Shown: positions 1-12,400 of the stretch, piece after piece
Numbering within the stretch: the stretch's first letter is position 1
Layout of the letters: every line of letters begins with the position of its first letter
From: Conoideocrella luteorostrata
Taxonomy: Eukaryota; Ascomycota; Sordariomycetes; Hypocreales; Clavicipitaceae
DNA: 64,000 bases
Direction of reading: 5' to 3'
Assembly (NCBI GenBank): GCA_032433595.1
Contig: JASWJB010000176.1
Coordinates: 1 to 64,000 of the forward strand
Made by a program: the position numbers and the translations under genes
The notes under the pieces: generated by a model
The model's database searches: none
Told to the model about the DNA's origin: nothing
Seen by the model: only the letters and a program-made list of their open reading frames with translations

Positions 1-21
1 TGTGTGTGTGTGTGCGTGTGT
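1..21. repeat. (TG)n microsatellite at window edge
   Basis: The window opens inside a TG dinucleotide run with one TGCG interruption, followed by TAATAAA. It may extend beyond the window. The rest of the stretch up to the P450 start at 615 holds no ORF with recognisable similarity and is taken as the P450 upstream region. Confidence 0.8.
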
Positions 22-614
22 AATAAACTACAACAAACTCTGCGTAAGTGCTATTAGCCACGATATCATAGAGTGATGGTAGCCCTGGCCGAATAGTGCT
101 TGTCCAAAATGGACAGCGCTACACTCATTGCGTTTGCACCGGCATCCATGCACCAGTGCAGGCAAAGCCCAAGAACGGACTCGCAGCCGATCTCAATTCA
201 AGATGGCTTGCTCTAGTGATTAGTGGCTGACGAGTGATAATTTCGTGAATGACAACGGATATTGCGATCCTTAAAGCCTATATCGTCAATGCGGCAGCAT
301 TTTGCGGGGAGGAGCAAATGCGCGGGCTGCGGTGGTATATTGCCTGTGACTAGTCAGCTGCGCGGCACCTGCGCGCCAATTATCGTCGGACCTTATGTGT
401 AGTGCGAATCATCCGCCGCCGATGACCCGATAATTAGTTCGTATCTCTGTTTCAAAGATAAGAAGAGCCCGACGCCTGACCGTTTCTGCTCCATCCGCTC
501 TTTTGAAACCATGTCTGGCGTGTTTCTGTCTCTCATCCAAACGCTTCAAACGTACCAGCTATCAAACTACGCTAATGTGAGAAATTCATCTAGCTACAAG
601 AGCTGCAATCCAAC

Positions 615-2508
615 ATGCTTCTTGCACCGGTATACATCGCCATTTTGGCCTCTACCCTCGCAGCAATCCTTATCGTTCGGCGGTTGCGCTCACCGCTCCA
701 AAAGGTGCCTGGGCCGACCATCAGTCTCTTCACGTCATCTATTTTGAAGTGGAAGGAAATCAATGCTGCTAGAACACTCTATATCCATGCTCTTCATGAA
801 AAGTATGGACCAGTGGTAAGAATTGCTCCTAACGAAGTGTCCTTCACTTCGTGGCCGGCATTGAAGGAGATATACTGCTCCGGGGGGAGTGGTTATGACA
901 AGTCTGACTTCTACAACCTGTTCCGAATTTATGGAAGAAGGTTTGTCTTTATACCAACTACCATACCGACTGTTGGCGCATGGGCTTAACCGTGTTCCTC
1001 AGGACCATGTTTACCACTCTGAGAAAGGCGGATGTAAGAAGAACCACAATTTCTGCAGCTGTATGAACAAAGTATTGAACCAGGCTGGCTGGCTGTAGCA
1101 CGCGAAACGGAAGCGCATTCTTGCTGATCGATATGCCAACACCAATGTCATGCGCAGTGTGTCTTTGGAAGGCATCCAAAAGCGCTCGAGGGCATTCCTA
1201 AATCGATGCGCTCAAGCTGGCAATTCACCTACAGACGTATTTGTAAGTCAATTAAATTACTCTCAGAGGCCTAAAAGGCGTTCAGTTCGCTAATACTTGC
1301 CAACTCATGGGAACAGATTTGTATGTTCTGCATGTACCCTTGTGAATTTCTTACGTACCTAACCCAGGGGCAGCTCTACATGCGTATGCATGCGACTGCG
1401 TCACCCATCATTTGTTTCATCCCAATGGCTCCGACTGTATTGGAACCAAGGCAGCTGAGGAGATGATGCATCAAGTGGCCGCGGACGACAGTTTGAAGAG
1501 TAAGACAAACACAACTCGTCATACCACTTCTGAACATCCTATTGATTTGAAACTTAATAGACCGACTCATTTCACATTACAGTCCAACTGTGCACCGCTT
1601 GCTTGCCAATATTATTTCTTTGTTCATCAAACCTCGGTCTGTACCTTTGGCTGACAAGTATGTTCTACAAACGAGCAGTCGTACTGATGCCGCGAGCTTC
1701 ACACTCATGAGCCGCCTGGAAGAAAAGACTGGAGACCTGGATCACACCGATATTGCGGCAGAATGTCTTGATCATATGGTCGCGGGTATTGACACCACGG
1801 GCGACACGCTTTGTTTCCTCATGTGGGAGCTATCACTGCCTCGGTCGTTTCATCTGCAGCTAAAACTCCAAGAAGAACTGCGAAAGAATTCCGATGCTGG
1901 TATTGATCAACTCCCATTCCTGGATGCCGTTTTGTGCGAGGGACTGCGACGCTATCCTGCGATTCCCATGTCCCTGCCTCGCGTGGTGCCACAGGGCGGC
2001 CGAACAATTGATGGCTACAATTTACCAGAGAGCACAATTGTCAGCTGTCAGCCACACTCCGTGCACCGCGTGAACCAGGATGTGTTCCCTGAGCCGGAGA
2101 GGTTTCATCCAGATAGATGGATGGAAGCTGATGGTGACACAGACAGGCGACGCTTGCTATTTTCGTTCTCCAATGGCGGAAGGGGCTGCATTGGAAAACA
2201 GTGAGTTGACATCCCAGGCTTGTTCAATGTATGCGTGCGACTATTAAACGAAGCAGCTACATTGCTGACAGTAGTACCACACTTGCAGTCTTGCTATTGC
2301 CGAGATGAAGATTTTACTCCGAGATGTTTATTCGCGTTATCACACAGTTCCGGACCGGTCTACGACCCCCGAATCCATGGCCATGTCCGACCAACTTATA
2401 TCGACGCGGCCATTGAGCAAAAAGTGTCTGCTCAAATTCTACCCTCTGCTGGATGTGAGCCGCAGAGATCACTCCGAAGACGCTGAAGACACCGAAGACG
2501 CTGAATAG
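615..2508 (+). CDS. Cytochrome P450 monooxygenase, seven exons
   Basis: Heme-thiolate monooxygenase of the microsomal fungal type; substrate unknown. Proposed exons: 615-940, 1003-1033, 1099-1242, 1317-1320, 1368-1499, 1561-2200, 2289-2508, giving about 498 aa, the normal P450 length. The N-terminus is a hydrophobic membrane anchor (LAPVYIAILASTLAAILIV) followed by the proline hinge KVPGP. The I-helix motif AGIDTT, the K-helix EGLRR (ExxR), the FPEPERFHPDRW region and the heme loop FSNGGRGCIGK with the axial Cys are all present. In the genomic reading the gene looks broken by stops, but every interruption is removed by a short intron with a GT donor and AG acceptor that restores phase. The weakest point is the 4-nt exon 1317-1320, needed to join DVF to the AALHAYACDCVTHH segment. 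No secondary-metabolism partner lies beside it, so the pathway cannot be inferred. Confidence 0.85.
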
Positions 2509-4178
2509 GCAATTCTGCGTCGGTCCAGATTAGTGACCAAGAAGAAGAGGACGACATTTTAGCTTAAGATGCGCTGGAAAAACAAAAAAAGGTATCAAAT
2601 TATCCATTTCGACATTTTCTTTGTCGCGGGTAAATGGAGGAGAACCTCGCGACACATCGGTCAAACGGAATCTATGAGTATTGACATTTAGGTGAGACGT
2701 AACAGTTCTGAGATCCGCCCAGCTATATATCCTGATATCTATCTGGGTAAATACAAATATCCCGGCACTGCACACTGGCAGCCAGATACACGCCACACTC
2801 TTTCATCACAACAGAAACGCAGACTAGTGGCTATATAGTAAATGACAAATTGACGATATTTCAGCGCCGTCAAACAGATTTGTTTTGCGGCCGGAGAATA
2901 CGAGGCGACAGATCTCCCCATTCTACTCCGTAAACTTTTCACACTCGCAAGCAAGCGGTCTTATCAAATATGTCAGCATCGCCAGACGGCAAAATTGCTC
3001 CTCGCTTCCACTGGATATGCCTAACATTGCTGCACTCCTATTCCTGTTCGCTTGAAAAGGGGCTGTTGTAGGAATGTGCGTTGGGCAGCGCTGGGGTGCA
3101 TTTGTGTGTGATATTTTGGGTGTGGTGTGCAGAACAAGCCAGATCGTGCGATATCCCAAACGCGCATGAAATGTGGCGCCAGAAATGTAATACGTACGGC
3201 TCAGTTAAAGTGATACGAAAGTAGGTACTTAAGTAACTACCACCTAGCTTTAAATGTACTCCGGACCTATACACCAAACCGTTAACTCCGCTTGTCAGGC
3301 CGCCATGCGAGTTCCCGTTGAACCTGGCTCCCTTCCCCCCACCTTGTCCGTCGAAATTTCTGCCAGAAAATCCAGTCCACATTTCCTCTTCGGCTGTTAC
3401 CTTTCGTCCTCCCGCACATTCTGGTTTTCTGACTGTTTTTATTTTCTTCCCACACGCACACCCAACAGTTTCCATCTTGTTCGGAGATTGTCCATCGCCG
3501 ACTATCCACGTTGCAGTACTTGCTCGCAATACAATTTACGCTTCCCAGTCTCTTGACTGCTATTTAGGTCGCAGCGCCTCATCAACAAATTTGCCTGCTC
3601 CCCTCCCGCTAGCCATCTCCACGTCCTTTTTTCGACTTCGCTTGCATTTGACTCCGCAAGGTCACGGTTGAATAGTTATCCCACGACGCAACTTGCCGTC
3701 TTGTCCTAGTTAACACTCTTGCTGTATAGCAGATCAAACATCACTTAGTGACTATCGGGCGCACATTGCTGTTTATGTATCAGCACGATCAGTTCATTCA
3801 CCCAAGACCCCTCTTCAAGCTGCAGCTGTTTCGCATACCGCGAAACCCTTGTAGCCCTAATATTAGTTCCGACGGCTGAAGACTCAACGTTAGAGTTCAT
3901 GCCTACCTTACTGTTTACTGAGATCTCCTTCGGTTTGCCCTATGTCAAACATACACTGATTTGTTGAGCTCTGATATCTCTCCCTGCTCGCGCAGTTCCG
4001 CCAATCATACACAATCTCACGACTATCTTCATGTCGAGTTCGCCGTTCTAGAGCATCTAATACGCTCTGAAAGCTTCTGCCTCTTTCTTTCACTCTCTCT
4101 GAGCAATCGTCGACCTTTGCCGTCAGATATATATCACTTTATACCGCCACGGTGGTCTCGCCGTTCAATACCGCCACC
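2509..4178. other. Intergenic region, P450 3' side and eIF5 5' side
   Basis: About 1.67 kb with no ORF that resembles a known protein. The longest reading frame (minus strand, 3038-3529) has no recognisable domain and overlaps pyrimidine-rich sequence that looks like eIF5 promoter/leader (3300-3700 and 4080-4170). A single TATA-like CTATATAT lies near 2722. Nothing else seen. Confidence 0.6.
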
Positions 4179-5524
4179 ATGTCTCTCATCAACGTTCGCC
4201 GCGATGTCAGCGACGCATTCTATCGCTACAAGATGGAGCGTATGCAAACTAAGATTGAGGGAAAGGGTAACGGAATCAAGACCGTCGTTGTCAACGTTTC
4301 AAGTGTTGCTGCTTCTCTTGCAAGACCTGCGTCCTTCATTATCAAGTACTTCGGCTTTGAGCTGGGTGCCATGACCAACCATGATCCCAAGGATGACCGT
4401 TGGATCATCAACGGCGCCCACGAGGCTGCTAAGCTTCAGGACCACCTCGATGGATTTATCAACAAGTTTGTTCTCTGCAAGAGCTGCAAGAACCCTGAAA
4501 CTGATGTCAAGATCGACAACGACCGCATTTTGCTTGATTGCAAGGCATGTGGCCAACGGACTGCTGTTGATCTTCGTCTCAAGTTGAGTGGCTATATCCT
4601 GAAAAATCAGCCTAGCAAGAAGAATAAGAAAGACAAGGCTGAGCGCAGAGCCGCCAAAAAGGCAAAGCAGAACGGCACTGCTCATGAGAATGGCGCCGGA
4701 AGTGGCGGCGAAGATGGCTCTGACAATGGCTCCAACGAGCACGAAGATGAAAATGGCGATGCTGGCAGCGACCAAGAGTTCAGCAAGCTACAAGCTGAAG
4801 CTGTCGAAGCTGTCGCTGTTGAGGTCAAGGACGATGAATGGGCCGTGGATATGAGTGAGGAGGCTGTCAAGGCTCGTCAAGCTCAACTTCCTGGCGAATT
4901 CAAGCAGAAGCTTAGTCTCAACGATGATGACGAGGACGGCGAAGGCGGCAGCACAGTCTATGACGAGTTTGGAGACTGGATCCAGAGCGAGGCTCAGAGC
5001 AAAGGTGGCATCGACAACGTTGACTCCATCGATATCTACCTCAAGGCCAAGGACATGGGTATTGAGAGCAAGCATCGAACTGTATTGGTCCTCGTGCAAA
5101 CTGTCTTTGACAAGAACGTCTGTGCACAAATCCCTAAGCGTGCTGGCATGTTGAAGCAGGTAAGGCCGTAATATTACTCTCAGTGTTCACCTAAACAAAC
5201 ATCATCCGCTCTTTATACTAATATGATCTCTAGATTATCAACTCTGAGCGTCATGAAAAGGCTCTTCTAGGCGGCACTGAGCGTCTCATTGGGTCTTTGT
5301 CTGAAGAGAACCCAGATTTTCTGCCCCAGATTGTCAAGGTTCTGCAGCTCTACTACCATCACGACCTCATCACCGAGGAAGTGGTGACTAAGTGGGGAAC
5401 TCACGCCAGTAAGAAGTACACTGACAAAAACACGTCCAGAAAGATCCGTCTGGCCGCTAAGCCTTTCCTTGATTGGCTCGCGGAGGCATCGGAAGAGGAA
5501 TCTGATGAGGATGACGACGAGTAG
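4179..5524 (+). CDS. TIF5: Translation initiation factor eIF5
   Basis: GTPase-activating protein for eIF2 in the 43S pre-initiation complex; it controls start-codon recognition. Two exons, 4179-5159 and 5234-5524, 423 aa, normal for fungal eIF5. The start is in a strong context (GCCACCATG), and an upstream in-frame ATT/ATG-less stretch is ignored. The N-terminal domain has RDVSDAFYRYKM with the catalytic Arg (Arg16 here), EGKGNGIKT, and a zinc ribbon with CKSC and CKAC pairs about residues 100-125. A Lys-rich then acidic linker (KKNKKDKAERRAAKKAK, then Asp/Glu-rich) follows. The C-terminal W2/HEAT domain ends with the aromatic/acidic box DWLAEASEEESDEDDDE, which in the family binds eIF2beta and eIF3. 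The intron has GTAAGG donor and TCTAG acceptor. Convergent with THOC1, 448 bp apart. Confidence 0.97.
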
Positions 5525-5972
5525 AAAGAACTCATACATGGACTTTCCACTTAATTGTGTGCTTGTCACTGTCTTTACTGTTGTCTGCTTTCTTTGGCTG
5601 GGAGCAGAATCATGTTTCATGGAGGTTCAAGGCAAGGAAATGCCCGTTCGTCTCGAAGTTGAAAACTACCTGTGCTATGATTTGTTACTCTCTTAGTTAT
5701 TAGGCTACCCACGGAGGGTGTTTCACTCCAAGAAAATTGCTCCGCATCGAATTAATAGTCACTTCGTCTTGTGATGTTATATGTCCTGAAAATTTACACA
5801 TCAAATAAGTCCGTAGATACGACATTGTATCGTACGCTTAAATAATGTTGTTACAGCCATCCCGACCGATATCTATCACATGATTAACAAAAATCATTCT
5901 ATACATTCGTGCACTCCACGTTCCTTTTTTTTATTGTATCTGATGGCATTACGATGCTCGTTCGCACCCAAC
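5525..5972. other. Convergent 3' spacer between eIF5 and THOC1
   Basis: 448 bp shared 3' region between two convergent genes. It is AT-rich toward 5750-5950 and carries no gene. Confidence 0.7.
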
Positions 5973-8806
5973 CTACTTCTGCGCTGGAGCATCCACCATG
6001 CTCTCGTCCCCATCAGCATCGCCAGCCCTCGCTACTGCTGTCATCGCGTCCGCTTTGTCCGCCTGCTCGTATTGTACACCATTGATATTTTCGAGATTCC
6101 CCTTCTCAAATATGTGTACGGCCAATTCTTTGGCCGTTTCTTCTATATCGTCTTCATTGGTAATGATGTGGTCGAAGAGCTCTGACTTCTTGGACTCATC
6201 TAGCCCCCCTTCCGATAGGATACTTTGTATAGTGTCACCGTCGAGGCTGGACGCAGACAGACGTGCCTGGTAAGTCTCTTGGGCTGGTGACTCTATGAGG
6301 ATATAATGCGCCGCAAAGTCCATGTCCTTACAGAATTGTGCGGCCTGAATGCAGTCAAGAGTTAGTTTCGTAGTACTTCGAGTTGGCAATGCTGAGTGAT
6401 GCAGAGGAGGGAAGGGGGGAGCCGGGGCGGGGGAAGAGGTTTGTACCTTAAGATCTAGCTCAATGATAGGAACTTTGCCAAGCTCTGTGATAGAGTCTAT
6501 TGCTTTGCTGCTGGTGCCGTACTCGATGCCGTTGCGCGTGTCGTGTTCGACCAAACGATCCTCATCGCGAAGCTGGTTGAACTCTTGGGGCTTGACAAAG
6601 TGGAAGGTTTTGCCCCTTACTTCGCCCTCTGCTGGTTCTCGGGTGGTGTGTCGCACGACGGAGGCAAACACACCGGGGTGCTGCTGCATTATTTTGTTGC
6701 AGAGTGCTGACTTTCCAACTCCTTTGGGTCCGGATATGATAATAGGTGTTCGATCCCGAGGCATGCCATCCTCAGCAGCAGCTGCCTGTTCCTCTCCGTC
6801 GTCGCCTTGATCTGCTGCGTCGTCTAGCTCCTTAAATATGATTTCCACTTGCTTAGGGTCGTCTATCTTATCAAACGCAGCTAGTTTTGACCGCGCGGCT
6901 ATTCTTAGCGCTCTCCAGCTTTTGCTTGCTTTGCCGGAAATAGCGGCAGCTCGTGTCTGGTCGTTTGTCGGCATTCCGATTTCGAAATCGTCGTCCGCTA
7001 TCTTCCTCTGGAAGCTTTCAAGTTGCGGAAGCTGATATCTCTCAGAGGACTTGAGTTGGCCGAACCAGGATTCGTCATCCCCATCATTGAGGAAGTCGAG
7101 AGATATAGAGCCCATTGGTGTTGGCCGCAATCGTTTGCTGGTTGCGGTCCGCTGTACCGCAGCTCGGGCTTCGACAAAGACTTCGGCAGAGACAGGGTCG
7201 CGCTGGATTGGGGGACAGCTGGCCATTTTCCAGAATACCCAGTTCTTGTCCCTGGCCAGGACGGTCTCGACCATCCGATAGAAGTAAGGTCCATCCATGC
7301 CCCTCTTAAGGTATTCTGAAATGGTGGCTTTCATTTCGGTTGCCCACTTGGTCTGCAGACTTGTTAGATCCTCACTGGTCCAGGACGCTCTCTAATGGCG
7401 GGGATAGATGCAAAACAGCTGCAACCACTCACGTTTTCCTCATTTAGTTGATCGTTGTATATTACCGACTTGTTGGAGGCATTGAAATTTGCGAGCTTCT
7501 CCTTGGACTCGGCAGACAAAGATATAAGAAAGTCTGTCACTATGAGTGCCTGAACTAATACATGGCGTCTGAATGAGAGATCGCTAATCTGTGGAGTCGA
7601 TTAGTAGAAGGGCCCATGAAGAGTAAACTATGTTTGTGGAAGCGCATCACCTCAAGTTCGAACAAGTCTTTACTAGTTAGGTACTTTGGATTGAATGCCT
7701 CTGGAGCATCTTCGAAATCTCCTCCTTCTCGCTTCCGTTTCAGATTCTTCCTTGAGCTTTCTAGTGATCTCGACGAGGCTTCGCTGTGGTGAATGGCTTG
7801 AAATGCCTTCATGGTAGCATCCATGCTAGTCTTGAAGTGGGCGAAGTGCGCACTGTCAAACAGCTTTAGTGGCTGGCTGAAACTCTCCTGTAGCGACCAG
7901 AATAGAGGATAAAGAGTTTCGGGGTCGTATGATGGTTGGGCGTCCTTTTGGTCGAAACTAACCCCCCTGCCTGCTGCTTTCGTGTCAGTGGACGACTTGG
8001 GAGTTTCCACAGGTATATCGACGTCGATCTTCGAGTCTTGTTGCAAGTCGTCGTCTTGCATGGACGCCTCAAAGGCTGTGACATTCTCAACATGGTATTC
8101 GCCCCGAAGATTTACAGAGCTCCTGTCACCGAGAGGAAAACTCTGGAACAGGAAGATGAATACTCGGCCGCAAAAAGCTGTGTCTTCGGCTCTCGAGAGG
8201 CGGCGCAAAAGCTCGTTACAGGTCCGTAGAATGACAAGTTGCTTCTGCTTGAAGTTTCGGGCTGTTATGCGCTCACGACGGGACTCGAGATAATCGAAGA
8301 CTTTCCGGCATCCGGAGATGGTCTGGCTGTCTAGAAGCTCTTCAACAAGCCAGAACAACAACGCTGGATCGCATTGTCCGTCATCCGACAGGATTGATAG
8401 AATATCAAAGAAATTCCATATTTTGACGAAGTCGGGAGATTCGATTTTGATCGTAGCCTATTTGGGGTGTTAATAACTCTGTGAAATCTGAGAAAAAGTA
8501 TGATAAAACACTTACGATTAACTGGCCGAACAAATCTCGAGCTGCCGTTTCAATAATAGCGAACTGATGAGTCTTCAAAGACTCCTGTCGACCAGAGGAC
8601 GCCTCCTCGTTCGTGCCAATATCGCCATGGCTAGCGGTGCAAGCTGATATACGACCAGACAGGTCGTTGAAATAAGACTTCTTCAATGTGGGTTCGATAG
8701 TCGTCGTCGGTTTAGCCGCGGCTGCCTCAGCGAGCAAGTCGTCAAGCAACGAGCTAGCCCTGGCAACAAGGGACACGCCTGGGTTCTCAATGGCAAGGGC
8801 TGGCAT
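5973..8806 (-). CDS. THO complex subunit 1 (THOC1/Hpr1) with fused guanylate-kinase-like domain
   Basis: THOC1/Hpr1 is a core subunit of the THO part of TREX, which couples transcription elongation to mRNP assembly and export. Exons (minus): 8806-8516, 8457-7651, 7588-7433, 7352-6447, 6344-5973, 843 aa. Residues about 1-520 match the THOC1 family: FFDILSILSDDGQCDPALLF, LVILRTCNELLRRLSR, GRVFIFLFQSFPLGDRS, the Lys/Arg patch KNLKRKREGGDFEDAPEAFN, and RDKNWVFWK. After an acidic linker, residues about 620-805 read as a guanylate kinase fold: P-loop GPKGVGKSAL, HTTREP, GEVRGK, VEH and YGTS. The GMP site and lid are degenerate: the usual KDYxF Tyr is Phe (KTFHF), and the Arg-rich lid reads RLSASSLDGD. 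The last intron (6345-6446, 102 nt) is in frame and stop-free. Function of the fused domain is inferred to be binding rather than catalysis. Confidence 0.88.
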
Positions 8807-9497
8807 TTCAGCGACCTGCGGTTGGCCTCAGAACACACGTCGTTGACGTATTCGAAGTCTAAAGACGCTGGAGTCTCGTGGAGTCTCGTGGCGCTCCACC
8901 AGGGAGACTACCGTTTGGGAGCGAGGAGTCGCCAGCCAGCGCGCATATGAACAGAATTAGCGGTATATTGACTATCAATCGACTGGTTGTTGCTGCGCGC
9001 GAATGCAGGCCGTAAATAGCGGCAATGCGCTACCGTCAAGATGCTTGGTGATGTTGTGGGTGGAAGGTTTCAAAGCGACGATGACTACGGGAAGCTCAGC
9101 CTCATCGTTGGGTCCTGGCGGCCAACTAACTAACTAACTACAGAGCGGTTCTGCACTTCTGCACTTGTGTGCTTGTGTACTTGTATGCCTGGCTACAGGT
9201 GCTAGTTAGTGGTGGGGCAAAAAGGGTCACTGCGGTTCGCGGTGCTCAATTCCTGATATTGCTCGCTGACAGGGATTGGTGGGTCTGACGCAAGGCTGAA
9301 ATTTTGGTCTCGCCGTCGACTCTCTGGCTGTCTCCATTTCCGCTCTGTGAAGTGTGAAACGGGCGCTACATCTGTTTGTTGACATTTCTATGCTCAACCA
9401 GCAACTCTGCATCTGCGCCGACGACAACCACAACCACAGATAACTGCTGTTTTTATAATTCTAGTGACGAAACCCATGACGCGACTACGGATCGACA
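8807..9497. promoter_or_regulatory. Divergent promoter region, THOC1 and Aquarius
   Basis: 691 bp between two start codons pointing away from each other. It contains a perfect 10-bp tandem duplication (GAGTCTCGTG at 8871-8880 and 8881-8890) and a CTAA tandem around 9124-9138. No TATA box is obvious. Shared promoter activity is inferred from layout only. Confidence 0.5.
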
Positions 9498-12400
9498 ATG
9501 CCTAATGCGAAGCGCCTCAAGGGCACTGGCTCTGGCACTGCTGCTGCTAAGACTGGGAAAACATCCAAACAAGCTCCTAATGTTGAGCCTGAACGTCCAA
9601 CCCCGGCCGAAGTGGAAGAGGAAGAGCATCAGTTTGTTCATCTTGCGAGAACAAACTGGTTGAAATTAGGGAAGAAAGCGGCCAAGCCCAAGGTCAAGAA
9701 CGACGTTCTGAAGCAGGGCATCTGGGACGTCTTGGAACAGGATAGCTTCCAATATAAATCCCTGCTTTTGCTGGAGAGCTTGCAAACATTGGAAAGGTGC
9801 GCTTCGAAATCATATCTGGGCGATGATGATTGTTTGACTCTTACTAACCCGACTGTACGTTCAATTAGCTACTTGTGGCCGGCATATACGGACGAGGCGT
9901 CTAATTTTCATGTCCTTTTAATTGCGTTAATAGCCAATGTGAAACGGCGTGAGCATCTGGAGACATGGAGTGAGTCTGAAAGAGTCCTTATTTAGACGTC
10001 GTTGGCACTAACCCAGTTACTCAGCTTTGTTCGAAAATCGCCCCGAGGACTTCTCGTCCATGTTCCGACGAGTTCTTTCTTTGATGCTCGATCGCACCCT
10101 GTCCATATCTATAAAAACACACCTTCTTTGCTTCCTGATATACGCCTTTCAAAGCTTAGATTGCGCCATTGTCCGAAAAGAATGCGCCCCTCTTGTATCT
10201 ATAGGCATCTGGCAGAACTTGTGCAGCGAAAAGCAACGGGAGACCTTGCTAGACCAGACTTCGCTTTTGCGAAAAGCCTGGAGAGCTTCCCAGAAACGAT
10301 ACGATGCGGCTGATGATACTATCAAAGCGCGACTTCGCTTCGAGAGGTCGTGGTTATATTCTCTTCTCCTCGACTTCCTAAGCGTGTTGTATGATGGCAG
10401 TAAGCCAGGTTCGTACCAACCCGTAATGAAAATTGGAGTTCATTTTGCTGATAGCTTCCTTTCAGAATATGCTTTGTATTGCGAGCGGTTCACGGAGTTC
10501 ATTTCCGACCTCCAAAGCCAGCTGCCCACGAGACGCTACGTCAATAAACTGCTCCAGGACTTGCATGTCTTGGCCGTTATGAAGATATCACCCATGTACA
10601 ACGACGAAAACAACTCATTGCTTAGGGACTTGCACGCACTCCTCTCGCACTATACATACTTTGCAATTGATGATCAGACGGGAATTCAACTCACGGTATC
10701 GGAAGTGTATGACAGACATTGCGCAATCCTGGGGAAATTGCAACGCATTGCTCTGAAGCATTTCAAAGAGAAACTTATGGTTTTGGCACTATCCAACTAC
10801 GGTGCCATTGAAAAGAGGGCTGAGCTCGAAAACCTTTTGGAGCCATTGAACGACGAAGAATTGACAAATCTCTTCACTCTTCTGGATATGCGATCAACAT
10901 ATCCTGAATCTTTGTCCCTGCCAGTTGATCGCAAACTGCTTACAGAAATCCTGCTCAGTAAATATGAGCGTAAGAAATCTTTCCGAGAAGCCGCTCGGTA
11001 TATGCCCTTAGCTCCAACTGAACGGTCACTTTTTGACAGTGGATTCCAGAGAGCTGATGCATACGATGGTTCACATCCCTTGGCCCTGCCCAAGCTGAAT
11101 CTACAGTATCTGTCTGCAGGTGACTTTCTATGGAGAGCTATGATTCTATATCGCTGCGAGGCTTTTTACGGTATTCGGAAGGACATAGAATTGGCCTTGA
11201 AACGCCTTCGACCACAGCCGAAGCAAACCGGCGTTACAAACTTTGCAGGGTTTACAAAAATGGCCATAGCTATCTCTAAGCCATCGTAAGTCTACCTTGA
11301 TCAACACGCTCTGATAGCTCTAGACTAATACCAGAGGCAGAATTCTAGAAGTTGTACCGCCACTGGTCGGCGAAGAGCTACCGTCAATGGTGAAAGCTGA
11401 GATTTCATTCGATGTTCGGCGGCTGGGTACGAATGTTCGCCGAGATTGGGACACTCTCCGCCCCGATGACGTAGTATTTCTGTTGGCAATTGAACCTCCC
11501 CTCCAATCTCCGTTGAATGGAGGTGATGCCGAATCAGAATACGAGAAACTTGGCGTTCTGTCAGTTCGAACGGCTGAAATTATTCAAATCACCGACGACA
11601 AAGGCCGTCATATCAGGGATGGCTCGACACATCTTGGTAATACCCGCCGCTTGCACGTTAAACTCGATCCGTACATGTATAGCCGTGACGCAGAACAATC
11701 AGCGACAGGAAAGCCGGACGTCTATGGACAAATGAATTTATTACTAAGACGAGGGCGACGAGAGAACAACTTTAAGCCCGTTCTGGAGTCTATTCGCAAG
11801 CTTGTCTTGTCGGAGATGCCTCTCCCCTCCTGGCTTCATGAGGTTTTTCTCGGATACGGTGACCCGGCCGGGGCGAACTACAAGAACCTGCCGAACCGAA
11901 ATAAGAAGCTTGATTACCGCGATACGTTTCTGGACTGGCAGCATCTTGTCGAAAGCTTGCCCGGTAAAACAGTTGAGCCTGGCGATGACGTCGCCGCTAG
12001 CTTCGGCCCTCCTTACATCCTAGAAGAAGGCAATAAACTGGATGAAAGTAATGGTATCCGATCTTCCAAGAAACGTAGGCGTGACGCGGAGCCTGCCATG
12101 AAGTCGGAGGTGGATTCCCTCAAAGTTTCTACCTACAAGCCACCCAACAATGGACCGTTCCCAACTGATGTGCCAAAGACAAATTCTGTTCGATTTACTC
12201 CCGCTCAGGTAGAGGCAATCATGTCCGGGTCACAGCCTGGATTGACAGTTATTGTTGGCCCCCCCGGGACTGGAAAAACAGATGTGGCTACGCAGATCAT
12301 CAACAACATCTATCACAACTTCCCGCACGAGAAAACGCTGCTCATCGCGCATAGCAATCAGGCTCTTAACCAATTATTTGCCAAGATTGTGGCACTGGAT

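Noticed and set aside
615..2508. P450 as a pseudogene, because the genomic frame shows several stops and phase changes
   Set aside because: Each break is removed by a short GT-AG intron and the spliced protein has all P450 motifs at normal length. Only the 4-nt exon leaves doubt.
3038..3529. 163-codon minus-strand reading frame upstream of eIF5
   Set aside because: It has no recognisable domain, lies over pyrimidine-rich plus-strand sequence that fits a promoter, and its composition follows that strand.
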